From Nitrosomonadales bacterium (lineage in GTDB: Bacteria > Pseudomonadota > Gammaproteobacteria > Burkholderiales > Gallionellaceae): a stretch of 64,000 nucleotides of DNA. Below are positions 41,252-49,639 of this stretch, in pieces. How positions within the stretch are numbered: the first letter of the stretch is position 1; every line of letters starts with the position of its first letter. The stretch is from NCBI GenBank assembly GCA_025408405.1, contig JANYJE010000056.1:1-64000 (forward strand). The letters run 5' to 3'. A program made the translations under genes and the position numbers. The notes under the pieces are model-generated. The model was not told the DNA's origin and made no database searches. It worked only from the letters and a program-made list of their open reading frames with translations.

Positions 41252-42886
41252 ATGGCGTATTTGGATTTCCTGGACAAAGAGCACAGCATCGCCCATGCCG
41301 GCTATAACCGCTGGCTGGTGCCCCCGGCAGCGCTGGCGATCCATCTGTGCATCGGCATGGCCTACGGCTTTTCGGTGTTCTGGTTACCGCTGTCCAAGGC
41401 GATAGGCATCAAGGAGCCGCTGGCCTGTGCAAGTGACATGGGCTTCTTGGCTGAAGTTTTTTCCAGCACCTGTGACTGGAAAATTTCCATGCTGGGCTGG
41501 ATGTTTACCCTGTTCTTCGTGTTGCTGGGCACCTCTGCGGCCCTGCTGGGCGGCTGGCTTGAGCGTGCCGGCCCGCGCAAGGCAGGGGTAGTGGCCGCGC
41601 TGTGCTGGGCTGGCGGCCTGGTAATCTCGGCGCTGGGTGTATATACCCACCAGATTATGTTGTTGTGGCTGGGTTCAGGTGTCATCGGCGGCATCGGTCT
41701 GGGCCTGGGGTATATCTCGCCGGTTTCCACACTGATCAAATGGTTTCCAGACCGGCGCGGCATGGCCACCGGCATGGCCATCATGGGCTTCGGCGGCGGT
41801 GCGATGATAGGCGCGCCCATGGCCAACGAGTTGATGCATCACTTTGCCACACCCACCTCAGTCGGCGTTTGGGAAACCTTTCTGGTGCTGGCCGCTGTCT
41901 ATTTCGTGTTCATGATGGCCGGGGCCATGGGTTACCGCGTGCCGCCCTCCGGCTGGAAGCCTGATGGCTGGAGCGAGCCCGAGCGCAAAGCAAGCAAGTC
42001 GATGATCACGCACAAGCATGTGCATGTCAGCAAAGTCTGGGGCATCCCGCAGTTCTGGCTGATCTGGGGTGTGCTGTGTCTGAATGTGACCGCGGGTATC
42101 GGCGTGATAGGCATGGCCTCGCCGCTGTTGCAGGAGGTGTTTGCCGGCAAGCTCATCGGCCTCAGCGCAGGCTTCAACGAACTGACTGGTGAGCAGAAGG
42201 TGCAGATAGCGGCCATAGCTGCAGGCTTCACCGGTCTGTTGTCGCTGTTCAATATTGCCGGGCGCTTTGTGTGGGCCTCGTTCTCCGACTACATCGGCCG
42301 TCAGGGTACCTACTACGTATTTTTCATCCTCGGTTTCATCCTGTATGTGTCGATACCCAGCCTGGGTCAGGCCGGCAGCATCGCCCTGTTCGTGGGCGCG
42401 TTCTGCATCATCCTGTCCATGTATGGCGGCGGTTTTGCCACGGTTCCCGCCTATCTTGCGGATATTTTCGGCACCCAGATGGTGGGCGCCATCCACGGGC
42501 GCCTGTTGACCGCGTGGGCAACTGCAGGCGTGCTGGGCCCGGTGCTGGTCAACTATATACGCGAGTACCAGATTGACCATGGTGTGCCCAAGGCGCACGT
42601 CTATGACGTGACCATGTACATCATGGCAGGCATGCTGTTGCTGGGCTTGCTGTGCAATGCGCTGGTGCGTCCGGTGGCGGACAAGCACTGCATGAGCGAT
42701 GCAGAGCTGGCGCAGGAAAGGAAACTTGCCCATGACCGCGATGCTCCAAGAAGTGCCGCGGCAGGAGAGCATGTGGGTTATGGCAACCATCCGCTGATGA
42801 TTGCGCTGGCGTGGTCGGCCGTGGGCATTCCGCTGGCCATCGGAATCTGGATCACCATGCAGAAAGCCTTCATCCTGTTCAAGTGA
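41252..42886 (+). CDS. OFA-family (oxalate/formate antiporter-like) MFS transporter
   Basis: This 544-residue inner-membrane carrier has about twelve helices and a long extra loop between the first two (SKAIGIKEPLACASDMGFLAE to STCDWKISMLGW). The MFS signature after helix 2 is LGGWLERAGPRKAG, and WFPDRRGMATGMAIMGFGGGAMIGAP marks the OFA/YhjX-like group. A second MFS loop reads GRFVWASFSDYIGR. The C-terminus adds two helices. It has an AAGGA ribosome site, diverges from moaA, and ends 3 bp before mobA, so it leads the moco operon. The substrate is unknown; formate, oxalate or another small anion is possible by family. Confidence 0.85.
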   Translation: MAYLDFLDKEHSIAHAGYNRWLVPPAALAIHLCIGMAYGFSVFWLPLSKAIGIKEPLACASDMGFLAEVFSSTCDWKISMLGWMFTLFFVLLGTSAALLGGWLERAGPRKAGVVAALCWAGGLVISALGVYTHQIMLLWLGSGVIGGIGLGLGYISPVSTLIKWFPDRRGMATGMAIMGFGGGAMIGAPMANELMHHFATPTSVGVWETFLVLAAVYFVFMMAGAMGYRVPPSGWKPDGWSEPERKASKSMITHKHVHVSKVWGIPQFWLIWGVLCLNVTAGIGVIGMASPLLQEVFAGKLIGLSAGFNELTGEQKVQIAAIAAGFTGLLSLFNIAGRFVWASFSDYIGRQGTYYVFFILGFILYVSIPSLGQAGSIALFVGAFCIILSMYGGGFATVPAYLADIFGTQMVGAIHGRLLTAWATAGVLGPVLVNYIREYQIDHGVPKAHVYDVTMYIMAGMLLLGLLCNALVRPVADKHCMSDAELAQERKLAHDRDAPRSAAAGEHVGYGNHPLMIALAWSAVGIPLAIGIWITMQKAFILFK

Positions 42887-42889
42887 ATC

Positions 42890-43495
42890 ATGCCGCATTT
42901 TGAATCCCCGGCGCCTGCCATCAGCACCGTCATATTGGCTGGCGGCCTGGGCACGCGCATGGGGGGCGACAAGGGTTTGCAAATGCTGCATGGTCGTGCA
43001 CTCATCAGCTGGGTGCTGGACAGCATAGCCAGGCAGAGCGAGGAGGTGCTGCTAAGCGCGAATGGCCGGCACGATGTTTATGCAGTGTTTGGGTGCCGCG
43101 TGATCGCAGACGAGACGGCTGACTGGGCAGGGCCCTTGGCGGGATTGCAGGCCGCCATGCGCGGCGCGCGCAACGACTGGGTGATGAGCGTGCCGTGCGA
43201 CACGCCGTTCCTGCCCGGCGATCTGGTGCCGCGCTTGTATGCAGTGATGGATAACTCATCAGCACAAGCTGCCGTTGCCGTCGTGGCAGGACGCAGGCAG
43301 CCTGCCATCGCCTTGTACCGCCGTGACGTATTGCCCAGGCTGGACGCCTACTTGGTTGCGGGCGGACGCAAGGTTAATGACTGGCTGAATTCGTTGCGGC
43401 TATGCGAGGTGGAGTTTGCCAATGCCGGTGACTTTGCCAACATCAATTCGCAGGACGATCTGGCCCGCGCCAACCAGATACAACAGAAGCAATAG
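42890..43495 (+). CDS. mobA: Molybdenum cofactor guanylyltransferase
   Basis: This 201-residue enzyme adds GMP to Mo-molybdopterin to make the MGD form that NarG uses. It has the nucleotidyltransferase motif VILAGGLGTRMGGDKGLQ, ADWAGPLAGLQAAM, and SVPCDTPFLP with the metal Asp. The late QPAIALYRR segment is also typical. It starts 3 bp after the OFA transporter gene and is 22 bp before mobB, so it is in the moco operon. Confidence 0.94.
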   Translation: MPHFESPAPAISTVILAGGLGTRMGGDKGLQMLHGRALISWVLDSIARQSEEVLLSANGRHDVYAVFGCRVIADETADWAGPLAGLQAAMRGARNDWVMSVPCDTPFLPGDLVPRLYAVMDNSSAQAAVAVVAGRRQPAIALYRRDVLPRLDAYLVAGGRKVNDWLNSLRLCEVEFANAGDFANINSQDDLARANQIQQKQ

Positions 43496-43517
43496 CTGAT
43501 CGGATTGAAAATAGCTT

Positions 43518-44033
43518 ATGTCTGAACAGAAAATTATTGGTTTTGCCGGTTTCTCCGGCAGTGGCAAGACCACGCTGCTGGAAAGAGTGATCCCGCTGCT
43601 GACGGCGCAAGGCCTGCGCATCGCGGTCATCAAACATGCGCATCACAACTTCGACATCGATAAACCGGGCAAGGACAGCCACCGCCACCGCGAGGCGGGT
43701 GCAAAAGAGGTGCTGCTCGTTTCGGGCTATCGCTGGGCGCTGATGCACGAGCTGCGCGAAGAAGAAGAGCCCAGCATGGAAGCGTTGTGCCAGCGACTGA
43801 GTCCCTGCGACCTGGTGATCGTGGAGGGCTACAAGTATTCCGAGATTCCCAAGATAGAAGTGCACCGCAAGGAAACGGGCCACCCGCATCTGTATCCTGA
43901 GGATCCTTGCATCATCGCTGTTGCTTCGGATAGCCAGACTATATTGCCGGTGCCAGGTCTCGATATCAATGCGCCGCAGCAGGTAGCCGAATTTGTCCTG
44001 GACTATTTTTCTTTTGGCAGGAAACCATCATGA
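43518..44033 (+). CDS. mobB: Molybdopterin-guanine dinucleotide biosynthesis adapter MobB
   Basis: This 171-residue P-loop GTP-binding protein assists MobA. It has Walker A GFAGFSGSGKTTLLERV, AVIKHAHHNFDIDKPGKDS, the REAGAKEVLLVS segment and DLVIVEGYKYSEIPKIEVHR, all typical of MobB. The stop overlaps the moaD start by ATGA. A GAAAATAGCTT leader precedes its ATG without a clear ribosome site. Confidence 0.94.
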   Translation: MSEQKIIGFAGFSGSGKTTLLERVIPLLTAQGLRIAVIKHAHHNFDIDKPGKDSHRHREAGAKEVLLVSGYRWALMHELREEEEPSMEALCQRLSPCDLVIVEGYKYSEIPKIEVHRKETGHPHLYPEDPCIIAVASDSQTILPVPGLDINAPQQVAEFVLDYFSFGRKPS

Positions 44034-44284
44034 AGATCGAGCTGCTATATTTTGGCCGCCCCGGCGAAAACCTGAAGCTTGCGCGCGAAACCGTGCAAGC
44101 GCCGGCACATCTGCAGACGCTGGCCGAGCTGCTGGCCTGGCTGCGCACGCGCAGTGCAGTGTGGGAGCATGAACTTGCGGACAAGCGCGTGCGCTGCGCG
44201 ATCAACCAGGAATTCTGCACCACCAGCGCCGCCATCAAGGACGGCGATGAGGTTGCCATCTTCTCGCCGATCTCGGGAGGCTGA
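44030..44284 (+). CDS. moaD: Molybdopterin synthase sulfur-carrier subunit
   Basis: This 84-residue ubiquitin-like protein carries a C-terminal thiocarboxylate that delivers sulfur to precursor Z. It opens MKIELLYFGRPGENL, typical of MoaD, and ends FSPISGG with the required Gly-Gly tail. It overlaps mobB by 4 bp and ends one base before the moaE ATG, so the two synthase subunits are translated together. Confidence 0.95.
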   Translation: MKIELLYFGRPGENLKLARETVQAPAHLQTLAELLAWLRTRSAVWEHELADKRVRCAINQEFCTTSAAIKDGDEVAIFSPISGG

Positions 44285-44285
44285 C

Positions 44286-44744
44286 ATGAGCGTGAAAATT
44301 CAGCATGAAGATTTTGACCTGTCTGCCGAAATGGCAGCGCTGCGCGCCAGCAGCAACAACGTGGGCGCGATCGTCAGTTTCGTCGGGCTGGTGCGCGACA
44401 TGAGTTCGGATGAAAAGGTGGAAAGCATCTATCTGGAATACTATCCGGGCATGTGCGAGAAGGAGCTGGATAAAATCATCGCCGAGGCAACCGCACGCTG
44501 GCAGCTGATAGGCGCACGCGTCATTCATCGCATCGGAAGGCTCAACCCAAATGACCAGATCGTGCTGGTCGCCACAGCGGCATCGCATCGCGGCGAAGCA
44601 TTCAAAGCCTGCGAATTCATCATCGACTACCTGAAGACTGCAGCGCCGTTCTGGAAAAAAGAATTGAAGCCGCAAGGCGGCGAGTGGCTGGAAACCAGGG
44701 AAACTGACGTGCAACGCATGGACCACTGGCGCAGCCAGAAATAA
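44286..44744 (+). CDS. moaE: Molybdopterin synthase catalytic subunit
   Basis: This 152-residue subunit converts precursor Z to molybdopterin with MoaD thiocarboxylate. Family segments are [49 protein letters not shown] and the catalytic lysine region APFWKKE. The start is the ATG at 44286 with GGAGG just upstream; a longer in-frame extension over moaD lacks homology. moaC follows after 20 bp. Confidence 0.95.
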   Translation: MSVKIQHEDFDLSAEMAALRASSNNVGAIVSFVGLVRDMSSDEKVESIYLEYYPGMCEKELDKIIAEATARWQLIGARVIHRIGRLNPNDQIVLVATAASHRGEAFKACEFIIDYLKTAAPFWKKELKPQGGEWLETRETDVQRMDHWRSQK

Positions 44745-44764
44745 ATAACGGAAAAGGAATCTGC

Positions 44765-45235
44765 ATGACACTCAACCACTTCGATCAGGACGGCCAGGCC
44801 CACATGGTGGATGTGGGCGACAAGAATGAAACCAGACGCATCGCACGTGCCAGCGGGCGCATCAGGATGAAACCGGAAACGCTGGCACTGCTTATTTCCG
44901 GCGCCGCCCAAAAGGGTGATGTGCTGGGCGTGGCGCGCATTGCGGCCATACAGGGCAGTAAGCGCACATCAGAGTTGATCCCGCTGTGCCATCCGCTCTA
45001 TCTCACCCACGTGGCGGTGGAGTTCAATATCGATGCGGCAGACCACGCGGTGGAGTGCATCGTCAGCGCCGAAACGCTGGGTCGCACCGGAGTGGAGATG
45101 GAAGCGCTCACTGCAGTCAGTATCGCGCTGCTTACGGTTTACGACATGTGCAAGGCGGTCGATCGCGGCATGGAAATCACCCGGGTGCGCGTGCTGGAAA
45201 AAATGGGCGGAAAATCCGGCCACTGGCAAGCATAA
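44765..45235 (+). CDS. moaC: Cyclic pyranopterin monophosphate synthase
   Basis: This 156-residue enzyme works with MoaA to form precursor Z. It shows [60 protein letters not shown] and the C-terminal KMGGKSG. It has an AAAGGA ribosome site. It is the last clear moco gene of the plus-strand operon; a GC-rich hairpin follows at 45247-45270. Confidence 0.96.
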   Translation: MTLNHFDQDGQAHMVDVGDKNETRRIARASGRIRMKPETLALLISGAAQKGDVLGVARIAAIQGSKRTSELIPLCHPLYLTHVAVEFNIDAADHAVECIVSAETLGRTGVEMEALTAVSIALLTVYDMCKAVDRGMEITRVRVLEKMGGKSGHWQA

Positions 45236-45246
45236 GTAAAATAAAT

Positions 45247-45270
45247 GCAGGGTGCGCTTGCGCCCCCTGC
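45247..45270. terminator. GC-rich hairpin after moaC, possible weak terminator
   Basis: GCAGGG (45247-45252) pairs with CCCTGC (45265-45270), and the loop can form an inner GCGC stem. The following bases are AAAATTATT rather than a T-run, so termination would be inefficient and some transcription may continue into the HopJ-family gene. A perfect -35 box TTGACA stands at 45286-45291, but no matching -10 is clear. Confidence 0.4.
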
Positions 45271-45330
45271 AAAATTATTACCGCATTGACATTGAATTTA
45301 AATAATAAGCATACGGAAGCAAGGGGCAAC

Positions 45331-45687
45331 ATGAATCTGCAAACGCTACTGCAAAAACTGGAAGAGTCACCCGATTCCATCGAGTTCAAAGATGCCATGG
45401 ACGTGATCGAGGCCATATACGACTTCACGCCCACGGCATTCAAGAACGGCGAGCTGATGAATGAAGCCGGACAGAATAACGGTTCGTGCAAACTTTTTTC
45501 ATTCGCAAAACTGCAAGGCCTGTCGACTCAGCAAACGCTGCAATGCTTCGGTGCCTATTACCGCGACGATGTGCTGCTTCACCCGCATGGCACAGATCAC
45601 CAGAACATCCGCAACTTCATCAAGGCGGGCTGGACGGGCGTTGAGTTTAAAAGTGCCGCGCTGAAACCCAAGCCAACGCCGCAGTGA
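45331..45687 (+). CDS. HopJ-family protein of unknown function
   Basis: This 118-residue cytoplasmic protein belongs to the family named after the Pseudomonas HopJ effector (PF08888). The family is widespread in non-pathogens and has no established role. Visible segments are IEFKDAMDVIEAIYDFTPTA, FKNGELMNEAGQNNGSCKLF and CFGAYYRDDVLLHPHGTDHQ, close to the family consensus. The effector name should not be taken as evidence of secretion; there is no secretion system here. The stop overlaps the next gene by GTGA. Confidence 0.88.
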   Translation: MNLQTLLQKLEESPDSIEFKDAMDVIEAIYDFTPTAFKNGELMNEAGQNNGSCKLFSFAKLQGLSTQQTLQCFGAYYRDDVLLHPHGTDHQNIRNFIKAGWTGVEFKSAALKPKPTPQ

Positions 45688-46805
45688 GCGACTACCCTGT
45701 GATCAGCTGGAACGAGGCGGGGGCGGCGCGCAGCGCGCGCTGGCGCTCCGAGAGTGCCGTGCCGCCACCGAAACGCGTGCAGCTTGCGGATGACCGCATG
45801 ACCGCCGATGAGGCCTTCAGGCTGGCCTGTGAAGGCACGGCGCTGCTGTGGCGCGGCGACTTCCACAATGCGCGCCAGCTGCTGCTGGCGCTGGCAAAGC
45901 GCGCCGGGCGCAAGCCGCGCAAGCTGGCCACCAACCCGCAGGAAGCTTTCAATTTGCACCGTCAGGCGCAAGGGCAGCGCGCGCGCGTCCTCGCCATGTT
46001 GCTGTTGCCGCTGAATGCCGACTACAGCGTGCCGCTGCGCCGCGCCCCAGATGTGCGCGAGGCTTGCGCGGAAGCGTACGGGCCTGGAGAGGAAGACTCG
46101 GTGGTTTCGCTGCGCGAGTTGCAGGGCCTGATAGGCGCGCACGAGTGGCGCAAGAAAGGTGTGGAAATTCCCGCACTCGGTGCGCGCATTCATCCGCACT
46201 ACGGCGTGTTTTCCCCGGTGCGCGGCGAGTATGTTTCACTGGTGAACGCAGCACCGTTGCCCTCGAAAGAGCTGGCCTTCGACATTGGCACAGGCAGCGG
46301 CGTGATCGCCGCGGTACTCGCAAAGCGCGGCATCAAACGCATCGTCGCCACCGACCAGGACCCGCGCGCGCTGGCGTGCGCACGCGACAACATCGCGCGG
46401 CTCGACTTGGGGAAACAGGTGCAAGTGGCGCAGGCCGATCTTTTCCCCGAGGGGCGTGCACCGCTTATCGTGTGCAACCCCCCCTGGCTACCCGCTCGGC
46501 CCAGCTCGCCCATCGAGCATGCGATCTACGATCCGGACAGCCGCATGTTGCGCAGCTTCCTCAGTGGCCTGGCTGCGCACCTGACACCCAACGGGGAAGG
46601 CTGGCTGATCCTGTCCGACCTTGCCGAGCATCTCGGCCTGCGCTCGCGCGAGGAGCTGCTGGCGGCCATAGAGACTGCGGGCTTGAGAGTCGTTGGGCGC
46701 ACCGACATACAGCCGCATCACCCCAAGAGTGCAGATGAAACCGACCCGCTGCATGCCGCGCGTGCGGCAGAGGTGACCTCGTTGTGGCGGCTGGCTGCGA
46801 AGTAA
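45684..46805 (+). CDS. Class I SAM-dependent methyltransferase (NPPY/W type)
   Basis: This 373-residue enzyme has an N-terminal helical region (about 30-130) and a Rossmann methyltransferase core from about 190, with LAFDIGTGSGVIAAVLAKRG (SAM motif I), VATDQDPRALACARDNI and the catalytic LIVCNPPWLPA. The NPPW motif is shared with enzymes that methylate amide or ring nitrogen, such as PrmC, RsmC and RlmG. The start is a GTG that overlaps the HopJ stop, so the two genes are coupled. The substrate is unknown. Confidence 0.85.
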   Translation: MSDYPVISWNEAGAARSARWRSESAVPPPKRVQLADDRMTADEAFRLACEGTALLWRGDFHNARQLLLALAKRAGRKPRKLATNPQEAFNLHRQAQGQRARVLAMLLLPLNADYSVPLRRAPDVREACAEAYGPGEEDSVVSLRELQGLIGAHEWRKKGVEIPALGARIHPHYGVFSPVRGEYVSLVNAAPLPSKELAFDIGTGSGVIAAVLAKRGIKRIVATDQDPRALACARDNIARLDLGKQVQVAQADLFPEGRAPLIVCNPPWLPARPSSPIEHAIYDPDSRMLRSFLSGLAAHLTPNGEGWLILSDLAEHLGLRSREELLAAIETAGLRVVGRTDIQPHHPKSADETDPLHAARAAEVTSLWRLAAK

Positions 46806-46907
46806 ATATTCAGCTCCGTGTTAGGCACCTGATTTGGAGTGCAGAGTTGAATTATGTATGGCATCTTTGATAGTGCAAAGACGCCTTTCAGGAAATGGGT
46901 AGTAGTG

Positions 46908-47237
46908 CTACAGCTCGGTATATTTCTTCGCCGATCCCTTGGCCTTTTCGACCGGGTACTTCAAGCGGTTTTTTTCCATCTTCTCGCTGACGATCTGCTG
47001 AATATCCAGGTCGTAGTGCGCTGCAATCTGAAAGGCGAAAGCGAACACATCCGCCAGCTCTTCCTTGACTCGCGCCACATCGGCCTTCTCGGCCGGGCTC
47101 CACAGAAATACTTCCAGCAACTCGCTCGCCTCTACGCTCAAGGCAATCGCCAAGTCTTTGGGGTTGTGAAATTGCGCCCAGTCGCGCTCGTCTCTGAATG
47201 CGTGCAATGCGTCGGTGATTTCTTTGATCTCGCTCAT
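46908..47237 (-). CDS. MazG-like nucleotide pyrophosphohydrolase
   Basis: This 109-residue all-alpha NTP pyrophosphohydrolase is of the short RS21-C6/dCTPase type. The metal-binding pattern is SVEASELLEVF (ExxE) followed by EELADVFAFAF (ExxD). It probably removes pyrophosphate from non-canonical dNTPs as house cleaning; the exact substrate is not known. It is a single gene convergent with the methyltransferase across about 100 bp that shows nothing notable. Confidence 0.88.
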   Translation of the reverse strand: MSEIKEITDALHAFRDERDWAQFHNPKDLAIALSVEASELLEVFLWSPAEKADVARVKEELADVFAFAFQIAAHYDLDIQQIVSEKMEKNRLKYPVEKAKGSAKKYTEL

Positions 47238-47348
47238 TTATGCAGCCCATGAAGAATAATTACAGGCCGAGAATACGCATAGAAAATGGGCCTGTCGAGG
47301 GGCGGAAGGCGTGCAACGAAACCGGGACAACTGAAAAACGGCAATTCT

Positions 47349-47492
47349 CTAGCGAATGCTGCAATAGCGCAGTATGTCACCGAGTGCGACGACTGCCTCA
47401 TGCACAGACTGGAATGCGCCAAGGAACTCTGACTCATCGTCATAAAGTCCGCGCCCTGTTGCCAGGTCTCTGGTAAGAAATACTTTCATCAT
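47349..47492 (-). CDS. Small uncharacterised protein, 47 residues
   Basis: A 47-codon frame reads MMKVFLTRDLATGRGLYDDE and ends DILRYCSIR. A perfect GAGGAG ribosome site (47504-47499) lies six bases before the ATG at 47492, the best translation signal in this neighbourhood. I do not recognise the protein. It is acidic in the middle and has no membrane segment. It diverges from the DUF3050 gene. Confidence 0.5.
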   Translation of the reverse strand: MMKVFLTRDLATGRGLYDDESEFLGAFQSVHEAVVALGDILRYCSIR

Positions 47493-47602
47493 GATCATCT
47501 CCTCGTTAATAGAGTTATCGACACTTGTGAGGAGGACTTTAGCAGGCTGATGGTCATCGGCATGGCCTAATATGCGCATTCATTTTACAGCTTTGTTGCA
47601 TT

Positions 47603-47630
47603 TTGAAATTAGCAAACGTTAATATACTAT
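47603..47630 (+). promoter_or_regulatory. Sigma-70-type promoter for the DUF3050/TrpD-like/Rieske genes
   Basis: TTGAAA (47603-47608) and TACTAT (47625-47630) are separated by 16 bp and lie 29 bp before the DUF3050 gene start, which has its own AAGGAG ribosome site. Confidence 0.55.
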
Positions 47631-47658
47631 TGGCGGTTTGGTATTCAAGGAGCAAGCA

Positions 47659-48501
47659 ATGAAAGCCAGATTCGACGTTTCAGTCCTGGATGCTTTGCGA
47701 CACAAGCTGGATAATCACCCGATTTACACGGCAGTGCATAGCGTGGATGATCTACGCGTGTTTATGAGCCAGCATGTATTTTCGGTTTGGGATTTCATGT
47801 CGGTGGTGAAATACCTGCAGCAGGAGATCGCCCCGACTGCTTACCCGTGGAGTCCGCGCAGCCAGCCTTCGGTGCGCTATTTCATCAACCAGCTGGTATT
47901 GGAGGAGGAGTCGGATCTGGGATTGCCCGATGCGCAAGGCAATCCGACTTATGCCAGCCACTTCGAGCTGTACTGCGCTGCAATGCAGGAGATCGGTGCC
48001 GATCCGTCCGTGGTGCTGGCGTTCGTGGCCAAGGCCTCCAGCGAGGGAATGGTACCGGCTTTTGCGATGAATATTGCGCCTGCGGCCGCGCTGCAGTTCA
48101 TGAAGTCCACCTTTGGTTTCCTGGATAGCGGCAAGCCGCATGTGGTTGCCGCTGCCTTTGCCCTGGGGCGCGAGCATATTATCCCCGGCATGTTCCGCGC
48201 GTTGCTGCGGCGCATGGGCATCACCGAACAGGATGCGCCCACGTTCCATTACTACCTGAATCGGCACATCCATCTGGATGCCGATTTTCATGGCCCCATC
48301 TCGCTGCAGTTGCTGGATGAACTGTGTGGAGGCGAGGCCGCCAGGCTGAAAGAAGCCGCGGCTGCCGCCACTGCTGCGATCGAGGCGCGCATACTGTTCT
48401 GGGATGGCATTCTTGCCGCACTCAATGGGAAAAATGAACAGCCCACTACGCTTGCATGCCGGCACAAAGAAGCGGTGCAATTGGTAGAATCCGTTAACTA
48501 G
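47659..48501 (+). CDS. DUF3050 family haem-oxygenase-like protein
   Basis: This 280-residue, mostly helical protein is recognised as DUF3050, a family in the haem-oxygenase-like superfamily with no known function. Conserved patches are QHVFSVWDFMSVVKYLQQ, LEEESDLG, ASHFELYCAAM, FALGREHIIPGMF and NRHIHLDADFHGP. The acidic and histidine residues E84, H101, E172, H203, D207 and H211 are spaced in the way that haem-oxygenase-like di-iron oxidases hold their metals, so a metal site is plausible but unproven. The start is the ATG at 47659, seven bases after AAGGAG. It is the first of three plus-strand genes that end before narL. Confidence 0.8.
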   Translation: MKARFDVSVLDALRHKLDNHPIYTAVHSVDDLRVFMSQHVFSVWDFMSVVKYLQQEIAPTAYPWSPRSQPSVRYFINQLVLEEESDLGLPDAQGNPTYASHFELYCAAMQEIGADPSVVLAFVAKASSEGMVPAFAMNIAPAAALQFMKSTFGFLDSGKPHVVAAAFALGREHIIPGMFRALLRRMGITEQDAPTFHYYLNRHIHLDADFHGPISLQLLDELCGGEAARLKEAAAAATAAIEARILFWDGILAALNGKNEQPTTLACRHKEAVQLVESVN

Positions 48502-48526
48502 AGAACACCACGTCAGGAGTTGCTTC

Positions 48527-49639
48527 ATGAATACCCCACTGCCATCCGATCCAAAACTATTGATGCGCTCCATTATTCAGCGCATTGCCACCGGCCCGGA
48601 TTTATCCAAGGACATCAGCCGTGAGGAAGCGTACCTGGGAACCAAGGCCATTATCGAGCGCCACATTGATCCGGTGCAGGTCGCCATTTTCTTTATCGCG
48701 CTACGCATGAAGCGCGAGACGATGGATGAAAATCGTGGCGCCCTGGATGCCGTGCTGGAAACTACCAGGCGTGTTACAGCAGCGGTGGATGAGGTGGTGG
48801 ATATCGCCGACCCTTACGATGGCTACAATCGTTGCCTGCCTGCTGCGCCATTTTTGGGGCCGTTGCTGGCCGAGCTGGGTGTGCATGTGGTGAGCCACGG
48901 ACTGGATCGCGTCGGGCCCAAGTATGGCGTGACAGCGCGTCATGTATTGGCGGCTGCGGGTGTTGCGGTAGACCTGGCACCAGAGCAGGCGGCAGCGCGG
49001 CTGTCCGACAAGAGCATCGGCTGGAGCTATATCGATCAGGCGCAGTCCAACCCGGGGATGCACGATCTGGTGCCGTTGCGCGCGCAGATGATCAAACGCC
49101 AGGTGCTGACCATGGTGGAGGTGATTTCCAAACCCATTGCCGGGCGCAAGAAGACCCATTTCATTACCGGCTTCGTGCATAAGCCCTATCCGCCTATCTA
49201 TACGGATATGGCGCGCGTGGCGGGATTCGACACGGCCTGCATTATTCGCGGCGTGGAAGGTGGCGTGATTCCATCCTTGCGCCAGTCCGGAAGATATTTC
49301 CATTACCACGACATGGGTGCCGAGATCGAAGCGTCTATCGAACCCGCAGAATTGGGAATCACGCAGGAGGTGCGTGCCGTGCCGCTGCCCGGCTCGGTCG
49401 TCACTGCCGAGGGCGAGGATGAAATCGTCGCTGCCATCGATATACCCGCGACTGCCCGCGCTGCTGCCGAGGCCGGCATGCTGGCACTGCAGGGTGGCCA
49501 GGGGGCATTCTATGACTCGCTGGTATTGAGCGGAGCCATCGTGCTGCACCACGTCGGCAAAGCCAGGAATCTGGCTGACGCTGCCAGCCAGATTCGCGCG
49601 GTGCTGAATTCGGGCAAGGCTGCTAAACGGGTGCGCTGA
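48527..49639 (+). CDS. TrpD-like (NP-II superfamily) protein without the PRPP-binding motif
   Basis: This 370-residue protein has the fold pattern of anthranilate phosphoribosyltransferase: an N-terminal helical part (EEAYLGTKAIIERHIDPVQVA) and a larger alpha/beta part. The GTGGD motif that binds PRPP is replaced by IADPYDGYNR, and KHGN by SHGLDRVGPK, so it is not an active TrpD. It is nearer to the TrpD2/YbiB-like group, where E. coli YbiB is reported to bind nucleic acids. Its stop shares one base with the Rieske start (TGATG), so they are coupled. The function is unknown. Confidence 0.75.
   Translation: MNTPLPSDPKLLMRSIIQRIATGPDLSKDISREEAYLGTKAIIERHIDPVQVAIFFIALRMKRETMDENRGALDAVLETTRRVTAAVDEVVDIADPYDGYNRCLPAAPFLGPLLAELGVHVVSHGLDRVGPKYGVTARHVLAAAGVAVDLAPEQAAARLSDKSIGWSYIDQAQSNPGMHDLVPLRAQMIKRQVLTMVEVISKPIAGRKKTHFITGFVHKPYPPIYTDMARVAGFDTACIIRGVEGGVIPSLRQSGRYFHYHDMGAEIEASIEPAELGITQEVRAVPLPGSVVTAEGEDEIVAAIDIPATARAAAEAGMLALQGGQGAFYDSLVLSGAIVLHHVGKARNLADAASQIRAVLNSGKAAKRVR

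Noticed and set aside
41858..42991. 377-codon frame on the minus strand
   Set aside because: It is antisense to the OFA transporter gene and the start of mobA, with a low-complexity His/Gln-rich translation typical of antisense frames.
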